From assembly GCA_001600415.1 (NCBI GenBank), contig BCJX01000001.1, forward strand, positions 2,080,040-2,144,039: DNA of 64,000 nucleotides, written 5' to 3'. The DNA comes from Pascua guehoae (Eukaryota > Basidiomycota > Tremellomycetes > Trichosporonales > Trichosporonaceae). A program made the position numbers and the translations under genes. The notes under the pieces are model-generated. The model made no database searches. It worked only from the letters and a program-made list of their open reading frames with translations, and was not told the origin of the DNA. Below, in pieces: positions 12,334-24,354 of the stretch. Every line of letters begins with the position of its first letter. Within the stretch, counting starts at the first letter, position 1.

Positions 12334-14590
12334 ATGGCTCTCTACGCTGCCCAACCCACATGCCCAACCCTGGAATTCCTCGGGCTCGATCTCAGTCGCC
12401 CCCGCTCCACCTCGCCGCGGTTTGTCGCCGAGGCGCCGTGCGGGCCGCCCCCTATCTGCACCGCCTTGGCAGCCTCGCCACTCTACGGCCTTGTCCGCCG
12501 AGGGCGCGGGCGCTTACCCTCGGGCCTCGGGCATGCCGCTGCGATCGCTGCGCCGAACATGCTGGCAGTGGGCGCAGCCTGCGCCGCAGGGGGGATCTGC
12601 GATTGCCGGGGGCGCTCCATTTTGGGTGTGTGGGAGGCGTCAGTGGCTCAGTCGTGAGTCAGTGGCTCAATACACATGCGGGGGCGGCACATTTTGGTCC
12701 TCTTTGGTCGATAGGCGGGGGCAATTCACAGCAGACGGCGTGCAGGCAGGCCGTTGCGCACGAGTATCGCTGCACCGTGGCACAGCACCTGCGAGTGCGC
12801 GGCCAATCCAACAGGCAGTGCACCATTCGCCAGCAATCATAGCCAGGGCGAGCGTTTTTTACGGCCGTTGTGCAAAGCCGTGGCGCGTCGCGCCGCCCAC
12901 CGATCGCACAGACCGCCCCAGCCAACCTCGCAAGTCTCAGCCAACCTCGCCCACAATGCTCAATCCAGTGATCCCAGCGAGCGAGCGAGTCTCAGACGGC
13001 CGAGCCCAAACGCTTCAGCGCATGGATAGCAGGGCGCAGGCACCGGATGCACCGAACCTTGTCCGCCAGCGTGGACGTTGGGGTGTGCGTTCAGAGCGGA
13101 GGAACAGTGGGCAGATCTGTCATGTGACCTAGGTGTCGGGCGTTATGGAGAGGGAAGGGGATCGAGCGGAGGTGCCTGCGCGGTGGGGAAACGGTATTCC
13201 ATGCCTCGCAATGCGCGTTTTCTGGATCGGAAGAGGTGGGCCGAGCTTGGCTCAAACCCCCCATGGTGCGACGGAGACCAAGTTATACGTGGGGGGCAGG
13301 GGCCGAGAGACGCGGAATGCAGGACAAGTCCAAGGGCCGGAATGACGAGCCTGGCAATTTAACGTCTACAGACGTCACCGGGCGTGCCTGGGCCTCCTTT
13401 GAGGCATCCCTGTGGCGCTTGGAGGTTGTGCCCGCGACGTATTGCGCGCATTTGCTCATTGCATGCATGAGCTAGGCGCGCTAAGACGGTGTCATGCACA
13501 GAAATGACAAGAGTAGGTTTACGTTGTTGGGGATGTGGATACTCTGAGCTAGTGACAAGTTGTTTAACCAAGAAAAGTGCAGCCGAACAGTGCAAAGAAA
13601 TGGGCAAACGGGAGCAACGGGGGAGGGGAGTCGAGGGTGGAGAGTTGGACCAGAGTGAGCGGGTGGGTGAGTGGGGTCTCCTGACTCGCCCTGGGGGTGG
13701 AGAGCCACAGAGAGCCAGAGGGAGAGGAGAGACCGTGTCAGGGGAAGGGAAAGGAAAAAAAGACTATGACGCAGAGAAAGGGCGAATGAGCAGAGGCCAT
13801 TAAGGTCTAGACTTAGGCTCGGATAAAGTATCTCTCTACTCTACTCTACTCTGCTCTGAGCATTCGGCGTACGGTGTCTCGTTTCGCGCCCAGCCCAGCC
13901 AGGGCACCTGGTTGGGTGTGTGGGTGTGCCCTGGCCCTGACATTTGCAGAGAATGCATACCGTATTCCTATTGGCTAGTGCTCAGAGTACAACGTACGCC
14001 ACCAACCAAGTGAACCAGCCAGAGCCACCCACGACCACCGGGTGGGGGGGCCATGGAGCATGCTCTCTGGGTGGTTTAGCTTGGCCAGGCAGCATGCAGG
14101 CAGGCGCTAGTCAGTCGTCGTCAGTGGTCGCGCCACGCCGCTCCGCTCCTGGTGTAATGTCACGGCATGCATGGCAAGCTGGCATGGTATGGAGGGATTG
14201 GATGCATTACATGCCAGGCATGCATGCCAGGACGTGGTCGTGATCTGTATGCGGCGACTAGACTGGCTGGGAATACTACAGAGTGTTGCACTACAGTAGA
14301 CTGCAGGCTGCAGGGGGCGCACTGTGAACTCTGTCTGCTTACACTCGCGCGCTCCGCTCGCGCTCGATCTCGATCCCACCCGCTCATCCCTCTGAGAGCA
14401 TCCATCCATCCATCCAGCGGCCAGCCAGCCAGCCCTTGCCAACCCAACCCCCTCCCCTCCCAACGTTGTAATCCAACCTTGGCCCCCACCCCACCCTCCC
14501 AACCTACACCCCACCCCCCACCCCCTCGACAACCAACTCTGCTACCACCTGTGGAAATCATATCCACTTTCCATTCCACACAACCCATTC
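12334..14590. other. Gene-poor region with purine-rich and pyrimidine-rich tracts
   Basis: About 2.3 kb. Overlapping plus-strand ORFs at 12.33-13.13 kb lie in different frames, have no recognisable domain and look random. A purine-rich tract lies at about 13600-13770, (CTCTA)n-like repeats at 13831-13855, and CATC repeats at 14400-14416 precede a pyrimidine-rich stretch that reaches the assembly gap. Part of this may be the promoter and 5' UTR of the endosulfine gene. Confidence 0.5.
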
Positions 14591-14681
14591 NNNNNNNNNN
14601 NNNNNNNNNNNNNNNNNNNNNNNNNNNNNNNNNNNNNNNNNNNNNNNNNNNNNNNNNNNNNNNNNNNNNNNNNNNNNNNNN
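14591..14681. other. Assembly gap (91 N)
   Basis: A run of 91 unknown bases inside a C-rich stretch; its true length is unknown. A further single N stands at 14921. Confidence 0.99.
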
Positions 14682-15078
14682 CCGACATCCACACGCCTTC
14701 CCCGCCACCCGCCGTATCCCGATAGCCAAGGTCTGCGCCCCGCCCACCCGTGGACGATCGCCAGCAGCAAGCAGGCATTGAACGAGACCTTGTTCCTCGC
14801 TACAACCTAGGTTCCCAGCACGACTCGCCACGGCTACGCTGGCTCGCAGCAGCGCGACGTCAGCAGCGTCGACTCCACCCGCAACCCGCACACCCCCGTT
14901 GGTCCCACGCACACCCGCGCNCCCGACACACTGCACCCCCCCCGCCCCGATTCCCCATTTCCCTTTGGCCTAGGTACTCTTAACCAACCGTCGTCCTCGA
15001 ACCCGGCCATCCCATCCTCCCTTCGACAACCTTTCTCCCATCCCATCCTCACTCCCCCCACTCAGACCCTCGCACACG

Positions 15079-16146
15079 ATGAACCCTCACAAGATGGTAC
15101 GTGTTACACCGCCGCCACCGCCGCAGCCGCCGCCGCCGCCGCCAGCTGTGCGCGCGTATCCCAGTTCCCATGCCCACCACCCATCCCCTCTTCCCCTGCT
15201 GCACAGCGCTGATCCCACAGAACAAGGTTGACATCTCGGTACGCGAAACAGACGGGTCTCGCCCCGGAACTCACACTAACCCCTGTGCAGCAGATGAGCG
15301 AGCAAGACCAGAAGGCGTTCAAGCTCTACGGCAAGATGCCAGCCAAGAACCTGTTCACCAAGATGCAAAAGGTGCGTTCACAGCCGAGGATGCAGCCGTG
15401 GCCGAAGCGACCGCGACGGCCCGATGGCTGGGAGCCGCGGCTCGCGCTTCTCTTGCGTGCGCCCCGTCCCCCACACGCGTGCTTCGCTGACCACATCCGC
15501 AGGAACGCAAGTACTTTGACTCGGGCGACTACATGATGTCCAAGGCCGGTGTCTCGCCGCCGCAGCCTCTTGGCACTGCCATCCCCACTCCCGAAGGGTA
15601 CGTGCGCCTGTCCGCCCACCCTTGGCGTTGCTGTAGTGTTGGCGCTGCGTCGTGTTCTGGTCTCGTCTCGCACCAGCTCACACGGCACGACCCACTTTTT
15701 GACCGCACGCTCACCCCCTCCCGCTCATACACACACATACACGCGCTCACACTCACAGTGTTCCTCACGCATCGCCGCCTCAGAACGGCCAGCTCTCGTC
15801 GTCGCCGACCTCGGGCCAGCCCGCCTTCCCCGCCGACCGTCGCATGTCGGCCGCCCCAGTCGGTGTCGGTATTAGCCCCGCGGCCACGAGTGAAGCCACA
15901 AACGTCCCTGGCACGCACCAGCGCCGAAGCTCTGAGAGGTAAGCTTAGCGGTCCTTGCCCACCTCGCACCTACTACGCGCAACACATGCTAACACGTCTC
16001 GCAGCCACATGCGCATCTCGCCGCCCGGGACACTGCGCGAGGGCCTTGCACACTCGTCGTACCCCATCCAGCACGGCACCTTTGGCTCGTCGCCCGTCAA
16101 GACGAGCACGCTCGCCCACCGTGTCGACGAAGACATGGAAGTGTAG
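15079..16146 (+). CDS. IGO1: Endosulfine-family protein (Igo1/2, PP2A-B55 inhibitor)
   Basis: Six exons give a 177-residue protein: 15079-15096, 15221-15238, 15291-15371, 15503-15597, 15759-15938 and 16005-16146. The first two exons are only 18 nt each. The core reads MSEQDQKAFKLYGKMPAKN then RKYFDSGDYMMSKAG; FDSGDY (residues 44-49) is the invariant endosulfine motif whose Ser (here Ser46) is phosphorylated by Greatwall/Rim15 kinase, turning the protein into an inhibitor of PP2A-B55. In yeast this controls quiescence entry, mRNA protection and mitotic commitment. The C-terminal half (IPTPEGVPHASPP onward) is a disordered tail longer than in the yeast protein. The acceptor at 15758 was chosen over the later CAG because it alone keeps the frame. 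The upstream region is long, pyrimidine-rich and gapped. Confidence 0.93.
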
Positions 16147-16308
16147 GCGGCTCCCCCCTACCACCACCACCGCCCCCACGATGCGGCCACCGGCAATGGT
16201 GCCGCAGGCGTGCAGCAGCGGGCAAGCAGGCGGCGAGCAGAGCGAAAAGGCATCCATACAATGCAAAGGCGCGGCTTGCCCGTCGGCGGGCTGCGCACGC
16301 GGCACCCG

Positions 16309-16321
16309 TGACGTCACGTGA
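16309..16321. promoter_or_regulatory. Overlapping TGACGTCA and TCACGTGA palindromes
   Basis: A perfect CRE/ATF-type TGACGTCA (16309-16316) overlaps a perfect E-box TCACGTGA (16314-16321), 160 bp past the endosulfine stop codon. Seen directly; regulatory role is inferred. Confidence 0.4.
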
Positions 16322-16431
16322 GATCGAAATAAGAATGGCGGCGCAGTGGAAGTAGAGTATCGGAGAGGCGGAAGTGCGTAGCGCGTAGAGGGACTCGCGC
16401 AGGGACAGCGAGCAGGGCATGCGTACGTTAG

Positions 16432-16470
16432 GTGTAGGCGTGTAGGCGTGTAGGCGTGTAGGCGTGTAGG
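16432..16470. repeat. (GTGTAGGC)n microsatellite
   Basis: About five copies of the 8-bp unit GTGTAGGC in a row, decaying into GTGTAGTAGG-like sequence on the right. Confidence 0.85.
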
Positions 16471-17248
16471 TTTGGGTGTAGTAGGAGTGGTGTAGGTCTA
16501 GGTCTAGGTGTGTACATTGTCGACGCCGGGGCCGGTATCCGGGCGCCGCTACACTATTGCGCCCCGCGCCGGATCCACTCGAGAGTGCGCACCAAGAGTT
16601 ACAATCCAGATCGTGTATGAGTCTCTTCTTTTTCGATACGGGTGTTGGCTAGACGGTTTCCCGACCTTTGACACACTGAGGCCACATGACCATGGCCTTG
16701 TTTGTCCGTCTGTTCTGGCCCTCTGGGACGGGACACGTCGCGCCGCAACCCCCAGTTTCAATGTATCACCATCATGCGAATAGCCCCGAACCGGTGCGGA
16801 CAGCCCGCGAGCCCGTGAACAGACGATGAGCCGACGACACTGCGTTGGAGCCGAATACGCAGTGCAGCGTGCACACCACGAGGCAGTCGGCGCCGCCTAG
16901 CTCCTAGTGTGCAAGTTTGCAAGTTTACCAGTTTGCAAGATTGCAAGCTTGCCAGTTGCACTTGTTACTAAACCCCCAGTGTGTGCTACACGTGCCACTC
17001 GTAACTGGGTATATATCCATCTCGCGGAGCACGGCGAGCATGTGCGTGCTTTTACAATCTATGTCGTATTCTACACTCGCCTTTTCAACATGGTACGGTA
17101 CAGCAAGCACGGCGCTCCTCGCAGAGGCAGTGCACCGCGGCAGGGGGCGGCAGAGGATGTTCGTAGCGGTCGTAACTGGGTCTAGCGTGCATCGGTTCGT
17201 CAAGCGTAGCGACCGCAAGGTGCGTCGCTCGACGACGTGGTCGTCGTT

Positions 17249-20200
17249 TTAGGCGTCAAGCCCAGACGTAGGGAAGGGCCGCACACCTGTGATTAGCATC
17301 CGAAACCCGGCGAGACTAGAACATTCCGAGACTCACTGTTGTTGCGATCGCGCTCGACGTCGTCGCGGAGGTTGGCCGGGCGCGACTTGGGTGACGCGAG
17401 GGCGAGCTCGCGCGCGAGGCTGATGGACGGCGGACGGGTGTGCGCATGCGTCGGGCGACGGGGTCCAGGCGGGCGCACGAGCTTGGTAGGCGACTTGGGC
17501 GAGCGGGGGTCGCGGGCATGTTCGTGGGGCCCTGCGAGCTCGCGATCGCGCTCACGGAGGCGGGTGTCGCGCGATGTGCGGCGCTCCGCACGCTCACGGC
17601 TCGGGCCCGGTACCGGCTCGTGTTTGAAGCCAGCCGAAGACGCCGACGACGGGGCATCGTCGTCAATGTTGTGTTTGGCCGTGGGCGCCAGCGCCGAGTC
17701 GTGTGTCGCAGTGGACGAGATGGACGACTTGCGCGTAGAGACAGACTGCGTAGAGGCAGACTGCGTCGAAACGGACTGCGTCGAGACGGACGACTTGCGC
17801 GTCGGTGTCGGCGGAGGCTGGCGGCGAGGTTGCGGCAGCGGCGACGCAATTGCCTGGCCAGGCTGGCGGGGACGAACACGCAGCGCGACGCCCTTGCTCT
17901 TGGGCGACGGGGTGAGGCGCGACTTTGGCGTTGGCGACGTGACACGAGTGGCTGGGCGCGGGGTGCTGTTGGCCGCATTGGCCTTGCGCGGTGTGTTGGG
18001 CGCGACGCTCCGACGAAGCAGTGCCAGCTCCATGTCCTTGGACTGAATGTCGGCAACAAGCGCAGCGTGTTCCTGTTCGAGCTGGTGAACTTGATTCTCG
18101 AGCTTGGCACATGCGAGTGCATCACTCGAGCTTTGGCGCTTGAGCTCTTCAACCTCTGCCTCGAGCTTGGCCTTGGTCACTTCGAGACGCTCGACTTGGC
18201 CGATATAAGCCTTGGTGCGTGAAAAGAAGTCCGCTGCACGGGTGCGGTGCGTTTCCGTCTCTTCCATGGCCTGGCGGAGCTCATCGTTGACAGATAACAG
18301 GCGGTCCTGTGCAGCTGCGAGCTCCTCGACTAAGCAAGCGGCGGTACGCTCAGCGTCACGCGCCTGTCGCTCTGCATCTGCACGGAGACTCTCGATCTCG
18401 TTGTGCGCCTCACGAAGGGCGCGGCGGGACTGCACAAGCTCGCTCTCCTGCGAGATGACCGTCGCAGCTGAAAGATTGGCCGTGTCCTCACCATCGAGGT
18501 CGTCGAGTTTCGAGTCCAGCATGTCTGTCAGGTCCTCGATGCGTTGCTCGAGGCGCGCCACAGTGACCTCTTCGGCAGCCCATGCACGGCATTTGAGCTT
18601 CAGTCAGCACCCGCCAACGACTTTTGCACTCACAGTCTCAACCTCCTCGCTATATTCTTCGCACTTGTAAGTAAGTGTCTGCACCTGAGACGCAAGCTGA
18701 GTACACTGCTTGTTCCAAGCCTCGCGCTCGGCCTCAAATTCGTTGCGATCCCGTTCGTACGACTCGCGCTCGTCGCGCCACTCCTGATACTGCTTGTCGG
18801 CCTCGCCATGCTCCTCGTACCAGGCCGCGCGGTCCTTTTGCCATGCCTCGTGCTCGTTCTCATGCTGTTCGCGTTGGCGTCCAAACGCCACAAGCGCAAC
18901 GCCCATTCCCGCACGAGCCGCTTCAAATGCGGTGCGCTCGAGGGTGTATCGTTCGAGCTCCTGGCCGAATAACTTGATCTTGTCCATGACTGCCTCACGG
19001 AGGCACTCGACGTCGTGGCGTTCTTGGTCGAGAGCGGCCTGCTCCTTTGAGAACTGGGTGTCGCGATCTAACGACATGGACACGATGCTCTGGACAATGT
19101 TCTTCTTGACTGTCGCGCGGCTGATGTGGTCGAGCTGTGTCCGAAGCTCTTCGTTTTCGCGGATGAGCTGGTTGCGTTCAAGCGCAGCATGCTCAACCAT
19201 TGCCTTTGCAACCGCGTTGGCCTCGTCTTTCTCGGCCTCAATGGCACGTTTGGCAAACGTTGCCTCGGCAGCGAGGAACCGAGCCGTCTCTAACTCGTTC
19301 TCGAGCTCGGCGATACGTGCAGCACGCATGTTGCTTTCCAACTTGGCAATGCGAAGGTCGGTTTCGAGAGGCTGGCACTCGGCCTGGTGCTTGGATTCCA
19401 GCGATGCGACCTCTGCATCGTGGTCGGCCTTTAACGCCTTGATGTATCGTTCGTACCGCTCGTTGACGTTGTCCGTTTCGTCGTCCGAGTCATCCTGCGA
19501 GTCATTGTGATCGTCCGTGCTGTTGGCGCTGACACGGCGACTGTAGCTGCTTGGCTGCGGTGTGCGAAGTGTGGGCAGCTGGCGGTCGGGCTGAGCCAAA
19601 GGCGGTCCATTCTGGCCCACGGACTGTGCCGAACGGAGGGCATTCAGTGCTGGCGTCAGCTTTGGGAATGACCGCCACAACTCACCGTTATCGAGCTGTG
19701 CGATCTGCTCCTGCTGCTGCTGGTTCTCGGTCGTTGGAGAGGGGGCACGCAGGCTCTTGGTCTCGTTGGACGACTTTGTGCCCTGGTCCGGGTCTGTGGA
19801 GGTAAGAGCAGGTGGTGCCGATGTACGGTCTGCACGCCGGGGCTGGCCACGAGTAGGCGTCACATCGGACGGATGCACCGCTGACGACTCCTGCGCCGAC
19901 GACTCCTGAAGCAACGACGTCTGGTGCGGCGGCTCGCATGTGGCAGGTCGGCACAACTGCAGAGGCGACTCCTTTGGGGTCTCCTCACCCGAGATGCGGC
20001 GGCTGTCCACACCCGTCGACTGGGAGAGACCCTCCTGAATGGTGGATAGCGACGTGTTGTGGAAGTTGGGCACGGGGCCAGAAAACGACCCGTCCATCTG
20101 GTCGTCGTGGATAGGAATAAAGTCGTCATCAAACTCGAATGAGTGCTGGTGAGAGTCGGAATGGGTGTCAAACGACACCGACTCGGCCGTCAAGATGTCA

Positions 20201-22098
20201 ACAAATGAGACCGACTTTGGAGTTGCACGCGGCGAGGGCGACGGGACACGGGGCGGCTGTGCGGCGTCTAATGCTTCAGACTCGTCGATTCGGAGCGGTC
20301 CCTGTGCCATACGCATCGAGGCTGGCGTATCGAGTGTCGACAGGAGTCCATGGTGGCGGCGGATCGCCGAGTGAATGCTGAGATTGAACGACTGGTCGAG
20401 ATCGGTAGTCGCAATGGTGTGCTCGTCGGCGTCCTCGGCTGTGGCACGCACGGACCCAGTGTCTGAGGGTGCTAATAACGGACGTGTCGCAAGGAATTCT
20501 TCAAACACGTCATGGTGGTCCACTTCGACCGGCGGGTATGGGCGGGTCACCGGTCCACGAGGGATGCTGGGTTCAGTAGCACCCATGGAGTCGCGCGGGG
20601 CCGACGGATTGTGGCGGTTCTCGCGAGCTGGATGACGAGCAGGACGACGTGGAGACGCAGAGGGTGTCGATGGCTGGCCTGCAAATATCCCACCAGCGGC
20701 TGCAGCAGACACCGAAGCGACCGACTTTGCCGACGACTTCTTGGACGGCAAGTTCAGCACGGGGCCGGACGGGACCTCGTTGGCGCTATGGTAGCGCCTG
20801 TGCGTGGTGACGTCGAGTGGCGTGCGGCCTGCGACGCGCACGGACTGGGGACTAGGGTTGGTTCCAAACTCGAGCGCGACCTCAGTGGGGAGGGGTACGC
20901 GTGTCGAAGCCTGAGTGTGCGTGGGACGCCGGGCAGCGTGCGCTGGGGGTGGGGGCAGCGAGTTGATGGGTGTGGGTGGCTCCTGGCGGGTGGGCTCAAG
21001 GTCCTGGATGCTCTGGACGAGCACTGAGCGAATATGTTCTTGGTGCTCGTTGCGCGCACGACCCCGCGTTCCGGCTCCAAAAGGTCCGTGTTTGGCGCCG
21101 ATCTCGGCGTCCGTGTTTGGACCCTCACGGGAGCCGGAGCCCGGGCCACCAGCGTCGCCGCCGGACCCGCCCGAGCGAGACGCATCACGACCAACACAGC
21201 CCGTCCCACAACCGACAGTCGACGGCAGGGGCGGGACGTCGGCGGTTCCCGGTATCAGTGCCGTCTTGCGCTTCCGACCGCTACGCCGAGTGTCCGGAGT
21301 TGACGGACGGGCAAGAGGAAGAGGGAAGCCACTTCCTGAACCAATAGTTGTAGCGCTCTGGCTGCGTGCGTGCCCTTTCTTGGAGCGCTTGGTCTTGAAG
21401 CCGAGGGACGACTTGCGTGTAAGTGTCTTGAAGAACGAGTTTGTAGACTTTCGCTCTTGTGTGATGGGATCAGCCATGGGTCCGACTTGTGTGATGGTGG
21501 GTGTGGTGGTGGCCTCGGTAGCTGTACTGGTCGTGGTAGTGGTGTTTGTGGTGACGGCTGCGTCGTCACTGGTGGTGGGGTCTTTGGCGACAGTGTCACC
21601 CGTCGATCCGCAGGTGCCCGTGCTCGAGCTAGTACCAGTGCTCGTGCTCGCACGGTAGCGAAGGACCTCGAGCTGCGCTGCAGTGGGCGTCGGCGCTGCA
21701 GTAGCAGCAGGCGTCGGCGACTCGGTGCCGAGCGACACCTCGGAGCTAAAGGCAAACGACGGCACAGGCTTGCGGCGTGGCGTCAAGCTGGCGTCGGTAA
21801 CGCGCGTGGGTGCCGAAGGTGAGCGTGAAAGGCTGCCCTGCTTCCGGGGGCCGCACGTGCCGGTGGCTTCTGTGGTCTTGTTGGACTTTGTGGTGAGTGG
21901 CGACGGGTCCAGGGTAGATGACATGCGCTCCTTTAACAAACGAGACTGGGAGCCGCGGGGGGAGAAGTCGAGTGACGGCCGACGGCGAGTAAAGGGGTTG
22001 AGGCGCGAGAAGAAGTCCATCGATGATGGAGGAGCAGCATGCGGTGGGGTTGATGGCGACGGCGACGGGGGTAGCGGTGTGGGTAGAGGGACCGTCAT
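17249..22098 (-). CDS. Large disordered protein with long central coiled coil, function unknown
   Basis: Three exons fit: 18634-22098, 18598-18633 as a 36-nt intron, 17337-18597, a 50-nt intron 17287-17336 (donor GTGAGT, branch GCTAAT, acceptor ACAG), and a last exon 17249-17286 ending RPFPTSGLDA and TAA. The product is about 1,587 residues. The N-terminus (MTVPLPTPLP, then MDFFSRLNPFTRRR) and the next 850 residues are Ser/Pro/Thr-rich and disordered. A coiled coil follows from roughly residue 870 to 1,330 (heptads such as KLESNMRAARIAELENELE). The tail is basic and Ser/Pro-rich with repeated KSS and STQSVSTQ motifs. No catalytic domain is visible. The frame stays open upstream of 22098 to 22356, but that stretch looks like 5' UTR; the second Met, in MDFFSRL, near 22020 is an alternative start. 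The layout suggests a cytoskeletal, polarity or spindle-associated scaffold, but that is only inference. Confidence 0.8.
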
Positions 22099-22371
22099 GA
22101 CGCCGTTGTCCTCTTGGGATGAGGTTGGGAAGAGTGGTGGTTTGCAAGCAGAGTAGAGAGGATAGCAATGAGCAAGGGGAGTGAGAATGAGGAAGAGGAA
22201 GATGGAGAAGAAGGAGAATGAGGAAAGGGTGGGGGTCGTGATGTAGTGTATGTGTATGTTGGGTGTTTGGCAAAAGGTCAGTCGCGAGGGGCAACAAACA
22301 CGCGCCGTCGTTGTCACGGTATGTGTGGCGCAGAAGCCGATGACAACGAGGCGCACCCATCACATCCCATC

Positions 22372-22375
<4 letters not shown>

Positions 22376-22407
<32 letters not shown>
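22376..22407. repeat. (TC)n microsatellite
   Basis: About 16 TC dinucleotides in a row, upstream of the large coiled-coil gene (which reads leftwards). Confidence 0.95.
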
Positions 22408-22411
<4 letters not shown>

Positions 22412-22504
22412 ACAAATGTTGACAAGCCTCCGCCCTGCAGATTCCCACCGTCAATCCACATCAGTAGCCCTGTGCGGGTGGCGGGCTGCGTCGGGCCCTC
22501 GTCA

Positions 22505-22841
22505 CGAGGTGTACCTGCAGACAGTCGATATGTCGAGTCGTAGAACACCGCAGGTCGATACTTTACATGGTTTACACGCATCAGCAGTCGATTGAAAGTG
22601 ACTTGCCCACAGAAGCCTGTATGTAGAAGTTAGTCACTACTGTCAACGTCACGATCACTCGATTTCGTCTTACGCACAGATCACCTCCACGGGGGCTGAA
22701 CACACGAGGGCTGGATGCAACTGGGACCACTGCCGCTGCAATCAAAGCAACAAGAAACAACAAGAAGTCATGCACACTCGTCTTATAGAACGTGCGGCTG
22801 TTCCACCAGTAGTGTTTGAAACCAGTCTCAGACTGTTCCAT
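22505..22841 (-). CDS. Possible small membrane protein (two exons), speculative
   Basis: From the ATG at 22841 the frame reads MEQSETGFKHYWWNSRTFYK, then a hydrophobic segment (FLLFLVALIAAAVVPVASS) able to span a membrane. A very good intron follows at about 22615-22676: donor GTGCGTAAG, branch TGACTAAC, acceptor ATACAG. The spliced frame continues for about 35 Cys-containing residues to a TGA near 22507. No homologue is recognised and the second exon is unremarkable, so this may instead be a spliced non-coding leader or chance. Kept because the intron signals are of the same quality as those in real genes here. Confidence 0.22.
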
Positions 22842-23451
22842 TGCCGGCCGATGACATTCTAGGCCACTTTTGACGCGTCAGCAAACACGCTTCTGCGGGG
22901 CCTCCGCGGCTCCACCGTCTCTGTGCCTATTCACCAGGTGCCTCAGCGCTGGGGCACGGGTCATGCATGAACTGTTGTAATGCTCTCGCGATCTCGGTAG
23001 CTCAGTCTGCTCCCGTAGCTTGTTCCCGAAACAAGACCGTAGTCCAGCCAAGGTACGGGTGGGGTCCAACAGCCGCAGTGTGCCTCGCTTGTCTTGGCAT
23101 CGTTCTTCGGCCCCGACGCCTCTTGATTGGTCGTGGCAGAAACGCCTGCTAATCAGATAACCCTCTCACTCTCAACCCACAGGCCGAGAGCAGACAATGG
23201 GGATGCCAGTTGCCCGCGGGCCGAGGACAGAGGTCCGGAAAAACGTCGCATGCACGTCGCAGCCGGCCGAAGCTAGAGGTGTCGAGGCTTGGCCCCCTTG
23301 GCCTCGTGTGTGTTCCGCGCCCCTCCATCGGGTTGAGCCAAGCTGCATACATATAGAGCAACACGAGTCTCCTCCCCGTGCCCCCAACCCGCGTTTCTGC
23401 TCTCGAGTCCCCGCCTCACGGTCCTTTTCCATCTCCCCCGTTCTATCCACC
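22842..23451. other. Promoter region of the GPI-type wall protein
   Basis: About 600 bp with no supportable gene. A TATA-like 'catacatata' lies at 23346-23355, about 100 bp upstream of the start codon of the gene to the right, and is the best candidate core promoter. Confidence 0.45.
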
Positions 23452-24354
23452 ATGCTCGCCCTCGCCGCACTCACCACGCTCCTCGCGACCCCGGCCCTCG
23501 CCGACCTCTTTATCGCGCGCCCCGCCAACTCGACCGTCGGCAAGGCCGGAGAAGAGTTCACCATCAAGTGGATGGACGACGGCGAGGCGCCCTCGCTCGC
23601 CGACATTGGCACGGTCACCATTGACCTCATGATCGGCTCGAGGACCGGCAGCGAGGTCGTCCAGAACGTCGGCACCGTCGACGTCAGCACTGCCGCCAAC
23701 ATTACGTTTACGCCCAACGCCGACATTGGCGAGTCGGGCCAGTTCTACCTCTTCCGCTTCCAGAGCGCAGACTACAAGACCGCCGACGGCCAGACGTATG
23801 AAAAGCTCAGTGCTCGCTTCTTGTGAGTCCCGGCCGAGTCTATTGTATTGGTCCAGCTTCTGCCGTTGGTCAAGCCGCTACCGAGCTGCTCCAGATCGAC
23901 GCCACAGTTTCACACAGTGGCGTTTACAATGCCTCGCAGCTGACACCGCAGCATGGACGGCCTGACGGGCGACTTTAGCGCCGCCCAGGAGAGCCTCGTC
24001 GCCAACTTTTCCACCGCGACCGTCATCCCCTCGTCCACGGTACGTAACTCGTGCATCGGCTAGCCCTGCTCCCTCCTGCCAGTATTCAGACTTGGTTCCA
24101 TCTCGCACTTGAGCCCATACAGACTTGATCCTATCTCCCACTCCTACCCATACAGACTTGAAACATCCCACGCGCGCAATGCTGACAGCTAGGGCATGCC
24201 TGGCGCCGGCCACGGTGCCGGTAGCGCCACTGACAACGCGGCCACATCGGCTGCCTCGGTCTCGCCCTCGGCCACTGGCACGTCGGGTGCCCTTGCCCTC
24301 GCCGCCCCCGCCGGTCTTGCCGTCGCCGGTGCGGCCGTTGCCTACCTCCTCTAA
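23452..24354 (+). CDS. Secreted Kre9/Knh1-like N-domain protein, probably GPI-anchored
   Basis: Three exons, 23452-23822, 23952-24039 and 24193-24354, give 206 residues. Residues 1-18 (MLALAALTTLLATPALA) form a clear signal peptide. The body from about 20 to 125 contains IARPANSTVGKAGEEFTIKW, TVTIDLMIGS and FRFQSADYKTADG, the pattern of the Ser/Thr-rich GPI-anchored membrane family (Kre9/Knh1-like N-terminal domain). A short Ser/Thr/Ala-rich stalk follows, and the C-terminus ends in a hydrophobic tail (ALALAAPAGLAVAGAAVAYLL), as expected for a GPI-attachment signal. The product should sit at the plasma membrane or cell wall; related proteins are linked to beta-1,6-glucan assembly, but biochemical roles are poorly known. 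The two introns (129 and 153 nt) are longer than most in this window. Start choice is set by the signal peptide. Confidence 0.85.

Larger units (their letters stand above)
16147..17248. other. Convergent intergenic region
   Basis: About 1.1 kb between the ends of the endosulfine gene and the large coiled-coil gene. It contains the 8-bp microsatellite at 16432-16470, the palindromes at 16309-16321, and an AAGTTTGCAAG-type short repeat near 16911-16950. No gene is supportable. Confidence 0.55.

Noticed and set aside
12422..13132. 236-codon frame on the plus strand
   Set aside because: Overlaps other frames of similar size, has random-looking composition and no recognisable motif or intron pattern.
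14160..14936. Open frames running through the N gap
   Set aside because: The frame across unknown bases is meaningless and the flanks are low-complexity pyrimidine sequence.
16432..16470. Telomere-like G-rich repeat
   Set aside because: The unit GTGTAGGC does not match TTAGGG-type fungal telomere repeats, and unique genes lie on both sides.
22098..22356. Upstream extension of the large coiled-coil protein, with a hydrophobic 'signal' segment
   Set aside because: The open frame continues, but the sequence is T-rich leader-like, holds low-complexity FF/LL residues and precedes a better start; treated as 5' UTR.
22981..23040. tRNA-like 'GGTAGCTCAGT' stretch
   Set aside because: Resembles an A box, but no matching B box, acceptor stem or anticodon arm could be formed.
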